Position numbers and translations under genes: made by a program
The notes under the pieces: model-generated
What the model saw: the letters and a program-made list of their open reading frames with translations, nothing else
What the model was told of the DNA's origin: nothing
Database searches by the model: none
Assembly: GCF_954871325.1 (NCBI RefSeq)
Contig: NC_088777.1
Coordinates: 30,047,366 to 30,111,365 of the forward strand
Reading direction: 5' to 3'
Length of the DNA: 64,000 bases
Origin: Gordionus sp. m RMFG-2023
Taxonomy: Eukaryota > Nematomorpha > Gordioida > Chordodea > Parachordodidae
Shown here: piece after piece, positions 43,598 to 55,382 of the stretch
Layout of the letters: every line of letters begins with the position of its first letter
Position numbering within the stretch: position 1 is the first letter of the stretch

Positions 43598-46500
43598 TTA
43601 TGAATTTAAGATTTCATTATATACGATATTTTTTGTGAATGTTTTATCATTTTTTAAAATTTTTCCTTGTAATTCTGATGGCAAAATCATAATTTTCATA
43701 TTATTTTGAGATTTACATCTAGTAAGAGCCACATATAGTTGTCCATGGGCAAAGACGGGCTCTGGGAGGAATAAGCCTACATGATCAAAAGTTTGTCCTT
43801 GACTTTTATTTATTGTAATCACAAAAGCGGGAATTATAGGAAACTGTCGTCTTTTTAAAGTAAATGGTAACTGAGAGTCACTTGGAGCTAGATCTATTCG
43901 TGGGAGAAAAACTCGATAACCCTTATTAGTGCCTGTCAATACCTCAGCGTCGATAAAATTAATATGTAAATGTCGTATGATTAAACGGGTACCATTACAA
44001 AGTCCTTACTTTGGGCTCAAGTTGCGTAATAGCATAACAATTGTACCAACCTTAAGTGTTAGCTTGTGAGGTGGCATACCGGATGGAGTTTGTGAATGCA
44101 AAAATTCTAGTGGAAAATTCATTATATCATCCTTATTATCGCTTTCAATGGAATCTGCACTATAATAATGTTTGATAGGGCCTGAAATTATATTAATGAT
44201 ATCGTTGTTGAGGGTAAGTGCAATTTTATTTTTGGTGGTTAATATTATTTTAGTAGAAAGACTATCTATATCAGCAATTTCTATAGAATTACCATACACA
44301 CATTTTATTAATGAATCATTTTCAAGCAAATAAGGTGGGATTTCAACTATTTGTAGGAAGATCAGAATTGCTGCGTGATAGCACATCTCCAATTTTAAGT
44401 AACCAAGCTTTGTAATCAACTTGATCTGATGAAATACGCATATTATCAATCAAATGTATTATTTTAAAATGACTCCATAAATATGAACTTTTTATACAGG
44501 ACTCTATAATATCGACTTTGGAGCCTTTAGGCACTACTGGTAAAGTCTGTCTAAAATCACCACCTAATAAAATTATTTTTCCGCCAAATGGGTGGGAATT
44601 TTTCATAATGTCTTTAAGTAATCGGTCAATGCATCGCAAAGCGTGTTTAGTCATCATTGTGGCCTCATCAATAATAATCAATTTGCTATTTTTAATATCT
44701 AGAGCTAGCGAACTATGTAAATTCATATGGGATGTAGAAGTTTCAAAGATAGGCACAGGTAATTTAAATCCGCTATGGATGGTTCTTCCCCCCTTAAAGA
44801 ATAGAGGATATGCCGGTGGTTGCAAAAGGCAATACAATTTGATTTTTTGCTCTTATATAACACATTAAGGTATTGTAAAGATACGTTTTACCTGAACCTC
44901 CAGGGCCATCCACGAAGAAATATCTTTCTGGAATATTTTCTAATTCAATCGCTTGTATAATTAAATCAAAAGCATATTTTTGTAATCGGTTTAATTTAGA
45001 TATACGCTCGATTGAATCGGCAGCTTCAACATGGGCATCATAATGTTGTTTTGGAGGGATTTTTGTAGGTGAAGGAAGATCAAAACTTTGACAGCATAAA
45101 CCATGATCAAGAAAAACGTTTTCAATGTCCATTAAAGCCATGTTTATTGCAATTACTTCTGAATATTGACGCAAATAATCTTCAATCATCATAAATCTGA
45201 ACCTATTCCATAGATATGCAGGATTTTCAGGCTGACAAAACATGCAAATAAAGGCAAAAGTACTCCGAAGTTGTGACGGCATTTGATATATTGATCCCTC
45301 TTCTAAGCATGATTCCCACTCTTTATCATCTGATAACAAATTTCTTTTAATAGCTGCCTCTTTAAAAGTAGTCATTAAAATTCCATTAATAGTTTTTAAA
45401 TAATCAAAACTTGTAGCCCCGCAAACATGAAGTAATAATAATCGAAGGAAGAATCGTTCACCAGAATTAAGATGAACGGAATACATTCTCGAAATTACAT
45501 TTAATCGTTTTTTTCTTAGTTTCCAATGGTAATTTGTAAACACATAATGATAAGGTATTTCCCCATAAAGATATTGTCTAGCATTTAGATCTGTCTTATT
45601 TAACTCAAACCATGCCGTTAAAGTAGTATGTTTATTTTCTGATCTCAATAAAGCATCTCTTTCATGTCCAGCAGTGAAATATACTGGCTGTTGTAAAGGT
45701 AAATGAATTCCTAAGCGAATAACAGCGTGCGAGCGGTCATGCATATTATTTTCTAATAATCTCCACATTGATTCACATGCACTCACATATCGCGCATTTA
45801 AATGTGATTTAATTTCGTCATGAATATTTATATTTGAAGCAACATTAATGTCAACATTAGTACAGTCATAGCCCTTATAAATATACTTAAAGATATATTT
45901 TACCGATTTAATAGATGTACAAATTTTCACGTTAATATGAGCATTGAATTTTAACATTAGATATCGATTATATGGAATAACATAACGATTATCCGTAGGT
46001 TTACCGGAAAGAATTGTAATACCATTATCTCGCCTTTTATAATATGGATACCCATCAATATTTGGTCTTGTTTCCATTTGAAAATCCTTCGGAAATTTTT
46101 TGGTACATATGCCATTTTCCATGCAAGGACCATGTATCATAAAATGGGTAACAATCTGAAAAAGTTTAGGATTGAGAATTTTATCTGGCATTTCGGCACA
46201 AACAAATTTATCTATAGCTTGAGATGTTTCAATTTTGCTATCATCGTTTAAAATAATAAGTATATGGGCATGAGGCAAACCTCTTTTTTGGAACTCGATT
46301 GTATATATAAAAGCCATAGATTTACCAAATAAATTTTTTTTATTTATATCGAACAATAATTCATTTAATTTCAATTTAAAAACACGGGCTATTAAATCTG
46401 GTCTATCTGTAGGACTTTGCCCGGGAAATAGATTTTCCTTAATTTCACGCCAATTAGGATTGCATGTAAAAGTAATAAACAAATCAGGTTTGCCAAATTT

Positions 46501-47650
46501 GAGCACAATGGCCATTGCATCGTGAAAGCTTTCTCGCATATTTCTTTGAGAACCTTGAAAAGATGATGGTAATATTACTGCTTTGCCGGGAATTATATTG
46601 TTTGACTTTGTTTCCAAGTAGTCCATTAATCCAGAATATTCATCTACTCATAATTTTGGCTGATTTTGTCTAATAAAATTTAAATTATTCGCCTCGACCT
46701 GTAAATAGGAATCAACAATATATTGTTGTGATAATTTCCCAGCAAAAGGGATTGGGTTGAATTCATTTTCACGAATTGCTAATCTAAATATTTTAAACTG
46801 TAGTAGTGAGATATTTGCCCTTGTACGCCCTGTATCTTCACCCTTTAAATCTGGTTTCTAACCAGGGTCACCAAAAGGAAATAATAGAGGATATACCATT
46901 GGATCAAGATTAGGGCTTAATATATTTATATTTATCAGATCACTACCATCAACTCGAGGATAGACCTTGATATCCCGTTTAAATGGGGGTTCACCATCAT
47001 CATTTGTAAAAATCATAGCTACTTCATCTATATTAGGAATGTTATATCTTCGCTTGTCACTTGAGCGATATGCACGAAAAATCATATTGATTTTTTGAAC
47101 TGGACGATTTTCTTGAATAGCCCTATTTTTTTCTTCTTTCTCAATTTCTCCCAAGGTTTTAAAACTAATAGAAAATGGGTTATTCTGTCTTATTAAAATA
47201 TCTAATCTTTTTAAGAGATCCTCATTGCAACCAGAATTTTCTTTCATGTGTAACCTGTCATTAACAGCCTGGGTGGTCTCAAGGACATATAGTTGTGCAA
47301 ATTTAGGAGGCATCCCAGTGGAAGAATATAAATGAGATGTTCGGTGATAAATTTGCCCATGAACTCTAAAACAATATGGGCCTGGGTTTAAACTATTAGA
47401 AATCTGTGCTCCCATGGATGCGAACGCAAGTGAACTATTATAAGATCTTATATATTTCATAAAGTTTGAATGAAATTCATTGTTAGGATTAGATAAAAGG
47501 TCTTGTAAAAAAGGAATATATCGGATTGATGGTATCTTAACTTTACCCTTATGACAGCAATTCTTAAATTTGCCATCTGTGGGTTTTTCCAATAAAAAAT
47601 TTAGAGAATCGCAATAATCGCACTTAGTGTTGAGTAATCCACAATAATGT
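43598..47650 (-). pseudogene. Helitron Rep-helicase
   Basis: Minus-strand gene for the rolling-circle initiator and PIF1-like helicase. Order: a Cys-rich start EHYCGLLNTKCDYCDSLNF (about 47650-47590); the Helitron-like N-terminal domain (47592-46858) with AFASMGAQ and YPLLFPFGD; the Rep nuclease with FITFTCNP, two-His motif RGLPHAHIL (about 46285) and KYIFKYIYKGYDCTN; and the helicase with Walker A VDGPGGSGKT (about 44900), Walker B LIIIDEATMM (about 44680) and the end motif NKSQGQTF ... LYVALTRC (about 43800). Breaks include a stop at 46858 where Trp is expected, a stop near 46648, and frame changes near 44830 and 44000-44400. Otherwise nearly full length. Confidence 0.93.
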
Positions 47651-48609
47651 TCTTGTACTAATGATTGTTGTGCAGAAATATTTATCCAAAATAAATAAAA
47701 TAAATTTGAGGCCTGCTAAAAATTATACATATAATTTAATATTTTTGTGATTATTCAGAGACCTGCAGACCCGGTGTAATTGTAAAATCAATACCATCAA
47801 AAATCAATACGTTATTGATTTTTATAAATCTTTGATTCGACATTTATATATGAATCACAAAATTTTATAAACTCAATCAATAAGGTCCATTTAATTTATT
47901 TGAATTCATAATATCATTTATAAAACTTTGAATCAACAATTATATAGCACTTCACAAATTACAAATAATGAGTAAACAAATATAAAATATATAGGATATC
48001 AAGAATTGTAAAATAAATAAATTCCCTGATAAATTATATAAAAGAATAGAAAATCATATTTATCATTTTAATATATTTAAAACTATTAAATCTATTTTAA
48101 ATAAAATTTTTACAAATCGAAAATGGCCGCCAATATTTATAAAGCGATGAAAAAATATATAATAAATAAATATTTTATAATTTTAATGGTCGCCAATATA
48201 TTTGAAGCGATGCAAACATCTTAAAAATCTATACGGTATTGATTCTACAATAGCAATATATCACTACGGTATTGAATCTATAATGATATCAATACGGTAT
48301 TGAAGTTACAATAACATATGCCAGGCTTATAATAATTTTTTCTAAAATATTCCATGGGTAATTACGATTATGTAGCACATACTTATTTTATCTTATATTT
48401 TGCCGGTCAAGATGATAATGAAATAAGAATTTTCTTTTTTATTAGTTGATGAAATATATTTTTTATTGTGGACATAAATTAAAATTAATAACCATATACT
48501 TCATAAATAAATAATAAATTTTGAATAACCCCTGATGATGGATAAATCAAAAAATTTCTTATCTATCTTATGAGATGTGATTCAGAAATTTATATTTATT
48601 AAAATATTT
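47651..48609. other. Helitron upstream AT-rich stretch or intron
   Basis: Lies between the gene and its candidate N-terminal exon at 49398-49655. It contains short repeats such as ATACGGTATTGA (near 48232, 48265, 48295). No gene. Confidence 0.45.
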
Positions 48610-49380
48610 GTTATACATAAATTAAAATTTTTAACTTGGTTTGTTTTTATTGATTTGGGTAGATTAAGGGATTGGTGAATAGTAGATTTCGGTAGTGTCT
48701 AATTTAAAAAAATTTATTTGTTAACATAAATTAAAATTTTTAACTTCGTTTGTTTCTATTGATTTGGGTAGATTAAGATTCTGTTGAATGGTACATTTCG
48801 GTAATATGATTCGTAGAATCTAATTTAAATAAATTTATTTGTTAACATAAATTAAAATTTTTAACTTTGTTTGTTTTTATTGATTTGGGTAGATTAAGAT
48901 TCTGTTGAATGGCACATTTCGGCAATATGATCCGTGGAATCTAATTTAAATAAATTTATTTTTTAACATAAATTAAAATTTTTAACTTCGTTTGTTTTTA
49001 TTGATTTGGGTAGATTAAGATTCTGTTGAATGAATGGTACATTTTGGTAATATGATTCGTGGAATTTAATTTAAAAAAATTAATTTATTAAGATAAATTA
49101 AAATTTTTAACTTGGTTTATTTTGATTGATTTTGGTAGATTAAGATTCTGCTGAATGGTACATTTCGGTAATATATATCGTGGAATCTAATTTTAAAAAA
49201 ATCTATTTGATAACATAAATTAAATTTTTTAACTTCGTTTGTTTTTATTGATTTGGGTAGATTAAGAGTCCGTTAAATGGCACATTTCGGCAATATGATC
49301 CGTGGAATCTAATTTAAATAAATTTATTTATTGTCATAAATTAAAATTTTTAACTTGATTTGTTTTTATTGATATAGGAT
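48610..49380. repeat. About 120-bp tandem array, six units
   Basis: Units contain ATTGATTTGGGTAGATTAAG, then TTGAATGGYACATTTCGGYA, then GTGGAATCTAATTTAAATAA. Starts of TTGATTTGGGTAGATTAAG fall near 48650, 48770, 48889, 49006, 49128 and 49249. It is inside the Helitron, upstream of the Rep-helicase. Confidence 0.9.
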
Positions 49381-49397
49381 CACTGAAAAAATTATAC

Positions 49398-49655
49398 TTA
49401 GATATTGCACCAAAGGTATCTTGTGTAGGAATCTAAAAAAAATAATAAAATAGATTTTAATGGCCCACAGTAATGTTCTACTTGTTCTTGATTTTCAGTA
49501 TCTTCAAGATGATTGGATGTTGAAGCAAATTGTTTATTTCCAGTATCTTCAAGATGGTTGGATGTTGTAGGAATAAGACTTTGCTCGTTCCTTTTCTTGA
49601 TACGACAAAGTGCCTGTCTCTTTCTAGCTTTCTCCTTATGTTGATTTATTATCAA
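49398..49655 (-). pseudogene. Helitron N-terminal exon, copy 1
   Basis: Minus-strand open frame starting MIINQHKEKARKRQALCRIK, then NEQSLIPTTSNHLEDTGNKQ, then EQVEHYCG. The basic start (KARKRQA.CRIKKRNE) is typical of Helitron protein N-termini. Its end VEHYCGPLK matches VQEHYCGLLNTKC at the gene start near 47640, so this is the N-terminal exon or a duplicate of it. The two SNHLEDT units show an internal 17-residue repeat. Confidence 0.65.
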
Positions 49656-50610
49656 AATTTAAAAATATAAGAATTACTCAATTTTATAAAAATAAGTTTA
49701 GTTTAAAATATTTATTATTGTGGACATAAAATAAAATTACTAAATATATACTTCATAAACATATTTATAAAAAATAATGGAAAATATTAGAATAGCCCCT
49801 CACCTAATAAATATATATTTCGGAATCACATCTTAAAAATATAAAATTTACTCTTGTTGAAGCAATAATGCCTTCTTTAGATTTTGGTAGTATGAAACGT
49901 TCCATTGTTTGGTTTTGTTGAATGGTATCTTGTGTAAGAATCTAATAAAAAATAATAAAATAGATTTTAATGGCCCACAGTATTTTTAATTTTTGGAAGG
50001 CAATTATAATAATTCCTCTATCTGCTGAAACTTATCAGCAATATAAGATTTGCAATCTAATTTTTAGTTCAACTTGTTCTTGATTTTCAGTATCTTCAAG
50101 ATGATTGGATGTTGAAGCAAATTGTTTATTTCCAGTATCTTCAAGATGGTTGGATGTTTTAGGAATAAGACTTTGTTCGTTCCTTTTCTTGATACGACAA
50201 AGTGCCTGTCTCTTTCTAGCTTTCTCCTTATGTTGATTTATTATTAAAATTTAAAAATATAAGAATTACTCAATTTTATAAAAATAAGTTTAGTTTAAAA
50301 TATTTATTATTGTGGACATAAAATAAAATTACTAAATAACTTCATAAACATATTTATAAAAAATAATGGAAAATATTAGAATAGCCCCTCACCTAATAAA
50401 TATATATTTCGGAATCACATCTTAAAAATATAAAATTTACTCTTGTTGAAGCAATAATGCCTTCTTTAGATTTTGGTAGTATGAAACGTTCCATTGTTTG
50501 GTTTTGTTGAATGGTATCTTGTGTAGGAATCTAAAAAAAAATAATAAAATAGATTTTAATGGCCCACAGTATTGTTCAACTTGTTCTTGATTTTCAGTAT
50601 CTTCAAGATT
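49400..50610. repeat. Direct duplication of about 570 bp
   Basis: Shared landmarks: CTCGTTCCTTTTCTTGATACG-like (49580 and 50178), ATTATTGTGGACATAAAATA (49720 and 50310), ATAGCCCCTCACCTAATAAA (49793 and 50380) and GTATGAAACGTTCCATTGTT (49890 and 50480). Differences are few, so the duplication is recent. Confidence 0.88.
50030..50250 (-). pseudogene. Helitron N-terminal exon, copy 2
   Basis: Near-identical second copy of 49398-49655, part of a larger direct duplication of about 570 bp (roughly 49400-49985 and 49970-50575), with a third short piece at 50545-50610 (GGCCCACAGTATTGTTC). This duplication multiplies the N-terminal coding exon in tandem. Confidence 0.75.
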
Positions 50611-51476
50611 AAGATGTGTAAATTGAAAGTATATGGTTTTGCTCGATGTGGTGTCTGTTAAAAAATATAATTATTTACTGATGATTGAAGGTTTTGCTCG
50701 ATGTTGTGTCTGTTAAAAAAATATCAATTATTGTAATTATTATATTATTATATGTTTTGTAATTGTTTTTTGTATTGAAATTCTTTTTTTGAAAATGGCG
50801 GTTCGATTTGGTTTATGAATGCGTGTTTGATATGTTTAAGCTATGATGATTATTATTGAATATATATATTATAGATTTGAATTCCTTAGCTCTTGTAGGA
50901 TTATCTGCAATCATTTTTTTCATACTAATGTTCCTTCCTGCCTATTGCCTCAAAATACTTCTGAAATGCTTTCCATGATTTATAGGAGATTAAATCCATT
51001 TTGCTAATATGATCTAAATTGGCTTAAAATTGCTATGATAGATAGATAGATAAATTATAGATATATAGAAAGAACAATATATTTGACATCAATTAAGACA
51101 AAATATTTACATTTCAACTTGGAAATATAATGCTATTTAAAATAAAATATAATATTATAGATGGCGCTAAATATCATGGAGATTAAAACTACAATTTAAC
51201 ATAACTTAAATACTTCCGAATTTGTTAATATTAATTAAATATTATTAAGAATCACCCTATTTAAGTAGGACAAACGTCCAATAATTAATAAAGAAGTTGA
51301 ATATTACATAATATATTAACAAAATTATAATTGACTATTATCAGGTAAAATAATTGACTATATAAAATCACAGTTGTGACTGTGACTGCTATAATCATTT
51401 TGATTGGACAAATAATATTTAAAAGAAAACTATTGGCTAAATTTGATTGACATTTTTTGAGGATTATATATATAGA
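50611..51476. other. Helitron 5' non-coding region (inferred)
   Basis: Begins with a short duplication of GGTTTTGCTCGATGTNGTGTC (about 50635 and 50690), then AT-rich DNA and a GATAGATA run near 51040. It ends in TATATATATAGACTAG, the candidate 5' end. Confidence 0.45.
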
Positions 51477-51865
51477 CTAGGGAAAAAAAACGAGGGGAAA
51501 AAAAATTAGAAAAAAAAATCAAACATACGTGCCAACCTCAAGAAAATCATTATTTCTCATCTTATAACACATAAAAACGTACACAAAAATAATTTTTTTA
51601 TCGGCCTTTTACAGTAAGCATTTTACCATTCATTCCACTTTTTCCTTTAAGTTTTATTTATGTACCACAGCCGTACTACTTTTCTTTCCATACATAAAAC
51701 ATAAACCAAAAATAAGCATGTTTTTTATAACCCTAATTCTCCATTACATACCAGAATATCTCCTTTTTACCAAACGATTTCCACCATAAAGTTAAAATTT
51801 ATTTATTACAAACAACTAACTGGCATACCAATTTTTCCATTACAAACAAGAAAGAATTAACATCA

Positions 51866-52000
51866 ATGACTTTGCATTTTATCAATACCTCTCACTACCA
51901 TCGTGTAATAATACATAAACCAATAAACTTGCATTTTATCAATACATCTCACTACTATCGTGTAATAATGAATGCACCAAAACAAAAAAAATATCAACAG
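51866..52000. repeat. 57-bp tandem duplication
   Basis: CTTTGCATTTTATCAATACC and TCTCACTACCATCGTGTAAT recur as CTTGCATTTTATCAATACAT and CTCACTACTATCGTGTAATA, about 57 bp apart. In the non-coding part of the 40-55 kb LTR element. Confidence 0.7.
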
Positions 52001-52049
52001 TTCACGTACATTCTAATTCCCGTTTATGCCTTATTTTTGCATAAATATA

Positions 52050-52500
52050 TTTTGCCACTATTACTACTTTGTTCACATTTAAGGCACTTCCCAGAATTTC
52101 TGCTCAACCTCATCAACGCATTGATGACTTCCTTCATCTCCTTCACTTCCCGGAGAATCTTGCCGAACCTCTCCAAATCAAGCCTTGATTTCATCTAAAA
52201 CATCTTTTAGACTACTTTCCAAGTCTGCTTTTTTAACATAACCAGCCAACACCGCAGTGTCTTTTTTTAAATTACCATACATTTCTGCCAGTACCGCAGT
52301 ACCTCTTTTCACCAAAAATTTCAATATAATAATCAACAAATATATCATTACCAATATCCCAATAGTAATCAACTGCTTACCTAAATCCAATTCATTAAAG
52401 TTCTTATACAAAACTTTATAATCCAAACCCTTATAAAAGAGAACCTTATCACCAAAACTATGCTCCCCACTGTGCCTAAAAAAATAAACCATTTGCTCAT
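52050..52500 (-). pseudogene. Gag N-terminus of the 40-55 kb LTR element (fossil)
   Basis: Minus-strand open region starting near 52492 (MVYFFRHSGEHSFG) with YKVLYKNFNELDLGKQL, then a strongly hydrophobic helix (ITIGILVMIYLLIIILKFL) followed by a basic/charged stretch and DLESSLKDVLDEIK. It is clearly related to the Gag N-terminus of the 11-18 kb element (FNELDIGHHLVALGLIILYL, DLESSLNGILNEIK). It lies next to the 5' LTR, as expected. Broken. Confidence 0.7.
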
Positions 52501-52725
52501 AAATTTTTAATTAAAATTACCGCCCAATTAATTTAAATTAAATAAAAATGTTTATATAAAAAGAATATATAGATATTATTACCAAAAAAATTCCCAATCA
52601 AATACGTATTTAGTGTTAGTACTACTGCGTTGCCAAAAATTTATCAGGTAAAATATATATCAACAAAAATTTTGTTTTACCTTTAAAACCGAATCACTGC
52701 AAATCTTCCGATCCGCGTCACGAGC

Positions 52726-52777
52726 ATAAAAACCCCTTTCTTTCACCCTTAATTTTATTTACTCAATTTAAATACTA
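52726..52777 (-). repeat. 5' LTR, left part (before pogo insertion)
   Basis: Matches 39930-39985; interrupted at TA 52776-52777 by the pogo-type element and resumed at 55113. Confidence 0.85.
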
Positions 52778-52965
52778 GGGGAGACCGGGGTAAAACGATA
52801 GGCATTTTGCTTATTTACCATAAAAATTTTAAACAAGAGTCAAACACAACAAATTATAGATCAATGTGTAGCCCCATCCCTCTTCTACAAGATAAAAAAA
52901 AGTGTAGCCCTCTATCTATAATATTTTAGGAGCTATGATTTGTTATGTAAAACTACTCATTTTCG

Positions 52966-52995
52966 CCATTTTACCCTGGGTACAGGGTAAAATGG
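52966..52995. repeat. 12-bp perfect palindrome inside pogo element
   Basis: CCATTTTACCCT (52966-52977), spacer GGGTAC, AGGGTAAAATGG (52984-52995). It reuses the GGTAAA word of the terminal repeats and may be a transposase-binding site. Confidence 0.85.
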
Positions 52996-53091
52996 ATAAG
53001 CACTAGGGTAAAGTGGTTAAAATAATATTTGACACATATTTATTGTTTTATTTAACAAATATTACAAATTTAAGTTATTTATGATTTTTAT

Positions 53092-54515
53092 TTAAAAACT
53101 AATGATACAATAAGGACATGTAAAATAATTATCATAATTAGCACATTTAGCACATTTAGAATGTGCCCATTCAAGGCACATTGTACATTTTAGCCATTCA
53201 TCGCCCTCGCGACTATTTTTATAGTTTTTATTACAAATAACACATAAACAATTATTTTTTGATATCTTTTTTTCTCTCTGAATTAATAATTTTTTTTTAT
53301 AAGGTGTAGATGTTAATATTTCTGAATTCTTTTTTTTAGATATTTTATCCGATGAAATATTGAATAATTTTGGAATAGGTATTATAGATGAAGGATTAAA
53401 TACTTTATTATAATTTTTTGAGCATGATGGTAACATATCATGATAGGGTTCATCAATATCATCTGGAACATTTTCGTTCAATAATATAGATAAATCACTA
53501 TCATTATTTTGAGTCACTGTAAGATTTTGAGTCACTGTAATATTTTCATCATTATTTTCAAATTCAATATTTGAGCTAGCATTTGAATTATTACAGCAGA
53601 TATAATCTTGTTCTGTAAATATATTTGGGTTTAAAGGAAATATGCCACATGCTAAGAACCCATTTAATATATTATTTGGTGTCACTGCCCTTGGTATTTC
53701 ATTTTTTAACACTCCTGGAATATCATAAATCTGAAATTGTTGCCCCACATGATTTCTCATCCATGTGTCAATAGCTCCATTATAAAAACTTTTTTAATGG
53801 CCCATAAACTGCTTTGTCTAATGGTTGGAGTTTATGCGAGCAATGTGGTGGAAGTGTTAGAATAACAATCCCATTGGAGCGACAATAGTTTATAACGGAA
53901 ATTGAACAATGAGAGCTATGGTTATCTAAGATTAATAAGACATTTTTCTCATTGGATGCACTGGAATATTTTTTAAAGTGTTCCAAAAAAGATAAAAATT
54001 CCTCCTCTTGCATGCAACCCGATGTGTTTCCCACACCCTTAGATCCAATAGGCCCATCACGAATAAAGTAATCTTTGTATCGTTTTCTTGGAAAAATAAA
54101 AAATGGTGGAATGCTATGGCCTATAGCATTGATGGCTAAACATATTGTAACTAACGTTCCTCTTTCTCCTGACGTTATAGAGCCGACTTGTTTGGCACCC
54201 TTCTGTGCTATAATTTTTGCAGGAGTTTGAACGGTGGTGAAACCACTTTCATCTGCATTCCATATATTATGTGGTTCAAAGTTATAAGAATTATATAGCT
54301 TAATTAAATTTTCAAAAAATTTATTGACATTTGTGAATTGAAGCCATATGCTCTTGCTAGACTAGTAGCTTCAGGGGTACGAATCGAAAGTTGGGAATGT
54401 CGTTTTCTAAACCCCATAAACCAGTTCTCTCCAGCCATACCATTAGTTGTCCAGCTTTCTGGGAAAGATTTGCCATATTCTTTAGCAAGCTGATATGCAA
54501 ATCCTCTTATCTTGT
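53092..54515 (-). pseudogene. Pogo-type transposase with C-terminal PHD-like finger
   Basis: Minus-strand gene. N-terminal DNA-binding (CENP-B-like) part is at 54515-54370 (AYQLAKEYGKSFPESWTTNG, GENWFMGFRKRH), and the catalytic domain follows with IWNADESGF (first Asp, about 54265), LILDNHSSH (second Asp, about 53950) and PPHCSHKLQPLDKAVYGPLK (third acidic residue). After VTPNNILNGFLACGIFPLNP comes an acidic linker, then a C-terminal zinc finger with CVICNKNYKNS ... WLKCTMCLEWAHSKCA ... FTCPYC (53240-53100), a PHD/RING-like Cys4-His-Cys3 pattern. One frame change is near 54350 and a one-base shift near 53790 (A run). An exon for the psq-type N-terminus was not seen. Confidence 0.92.
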
Positions 54516-55112
54516 TTATTTATAAAATAAAACTATTTCATTTTAATAATTAACAATACCAGTTCCATAGAGTTAAAATGATATATAATTAATTAAATAA
54601 ATTGAATTTATTTCATAATTTTAATAATGCTCAATTGGTAACTTTAATATTAAATATCAATATTTATTTGATTATAATAAATGAATGAATGAAAAATTTA
54701 ATGTGAATAATTTATATTTTAACCGTTTTACCCATAACAGCTTTACCCCTAGGTGACATATATTATATATATCGTTATTGCGTGACTTCTAATATAGCTA
54801 AAGATGTCAGATAAATTTTATTTTATAGTTAATACATTAAGGAACATGTGTGTCAAATTTTGAATCATGAGGATATGTAAATTTTACTAAAAGCAAAATA
54901 TACTAGAGATTGATTTTTATATTTTTTGGGTAAAAAACAGTTTTTTGACAAAATATATAAAACCAGGTAAGTTTTTTAAAAGATGAACATAGGTAAGAAA
55001 TTAGATATAAAAATACATCTTCACACCAAATTTAAGGTCTTTATACTCAATGGTTAAAAAGTTATTCGCGTTAACATTGTTACCCCGTCAATCGCTTTAC
55101 CCCGGTCTCCCC

Positions 55113-55382
55113 TACCCGAAATTGCGTACCTCATCAAAGACGTTCTAAAGCTATATCGAAATAGATAAAATTATAAGACGAGAACTTCTTTTTTATTTAA
55201 TAAAAACATACAATAATCATTTTCGAAAATAAATTTTACCATTAATAATCAATATATCCCCTCTTTCTATGTTAATAAACTATATATAAAAAACACCACG
55301 TGATTATATGATTGACGTGTTATAATATAAAAATATATATCTATAAACTATGGTTACATCTAATTATCATGAAGATAGGACA
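55113..55382 (-). repeat. 5' LTR, right part (after pogo insertion)
   Basis: Continues the LTR interrupted at 52777 (TACCCGAAATTGCGTACC onward). It ends GATAGGACA at 55382 and is followed by the target duplication CTTAT. Confidence 0.88.

Larger units (their letters stand above)
42114..51476 (-). mobile_element. Helitron (rolling-circle transposon), large
   Basis: The minus-strand 3' end is textbook: a perfect 7-bp hairpin CCCGTCA/TGACGGG (42125-42142) followed by TTATCAA and CTAG at 42117-42114, with T as the next base. A Rep-helicase gene lies on the minus strand at 43598-47650, with N-terminal pieces further right. The 5' end (TC) is not certain: minus-strand TCTATATATATAATCC starting at 51476 or TCCTCAAAAAATG starting at 51463 are candidates, and the second is preceded by A as expected for AT insertion. 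Tandem arrays lie between the gene and the 3' end and upstream of the gene. It is inserted in an LTR element. The gene has stops and frameshifts, so it is not autonomous. Confidence 0.85.
52778..55112 (-). mobile_element. Pogo-type (Tc1/mariner superfamily) DNA transposon
   Basis: Terminal inverted repeats GGGGAGACCGGGGTAAAACG (from 52778) and, in reverse from 55112, GGGGAGACCGGGGTAAAGCG, are about 22 bp with one mismatch. TA dinucleotides at 52776-52777 and 55113-55114 are the duplicated target. The uninterrupted LTR copy at 39985 shows a single TA there, which proves the insertion. Extra GGTAAA motifs lie inside both ends. The transposase is on the minus strand with at least two frame breaks, so the element is probably inactive but young by its repeats. 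Confidence 0.95.
39930..55382 (-). mobile_element. Ty3/gypsy-type LTR element (fossil) hosting nested insertions
   Basis: Minus-strand LTR element bounded by a 5-bp target duplication CTTAT (39925-39929 and 55383-55387). LTRs: 39930-40256 (3') and 52726-52777 plus 55113-55382 (5', split by a pogo-type element). They are near-identical apart from a few substitutions and small indels, so it is fairly young. Parts: RNase H and integrase N-terminal pieces at 40383-40970, and gag N-terminal region at 52050-52500. Between them lie part of a related LTR element (about 40975-41285) and a Helitron (42114 to about 51476). It is broken, and a large share of its body is replaced by the inserts. Confidence 0.8.

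Noticed and set aside
51866-52198. + strand 110-codon ORF
   Set aside because: It crosses a tandem duplication and runs antisense to the Gag N-terminal region on the minus strand.
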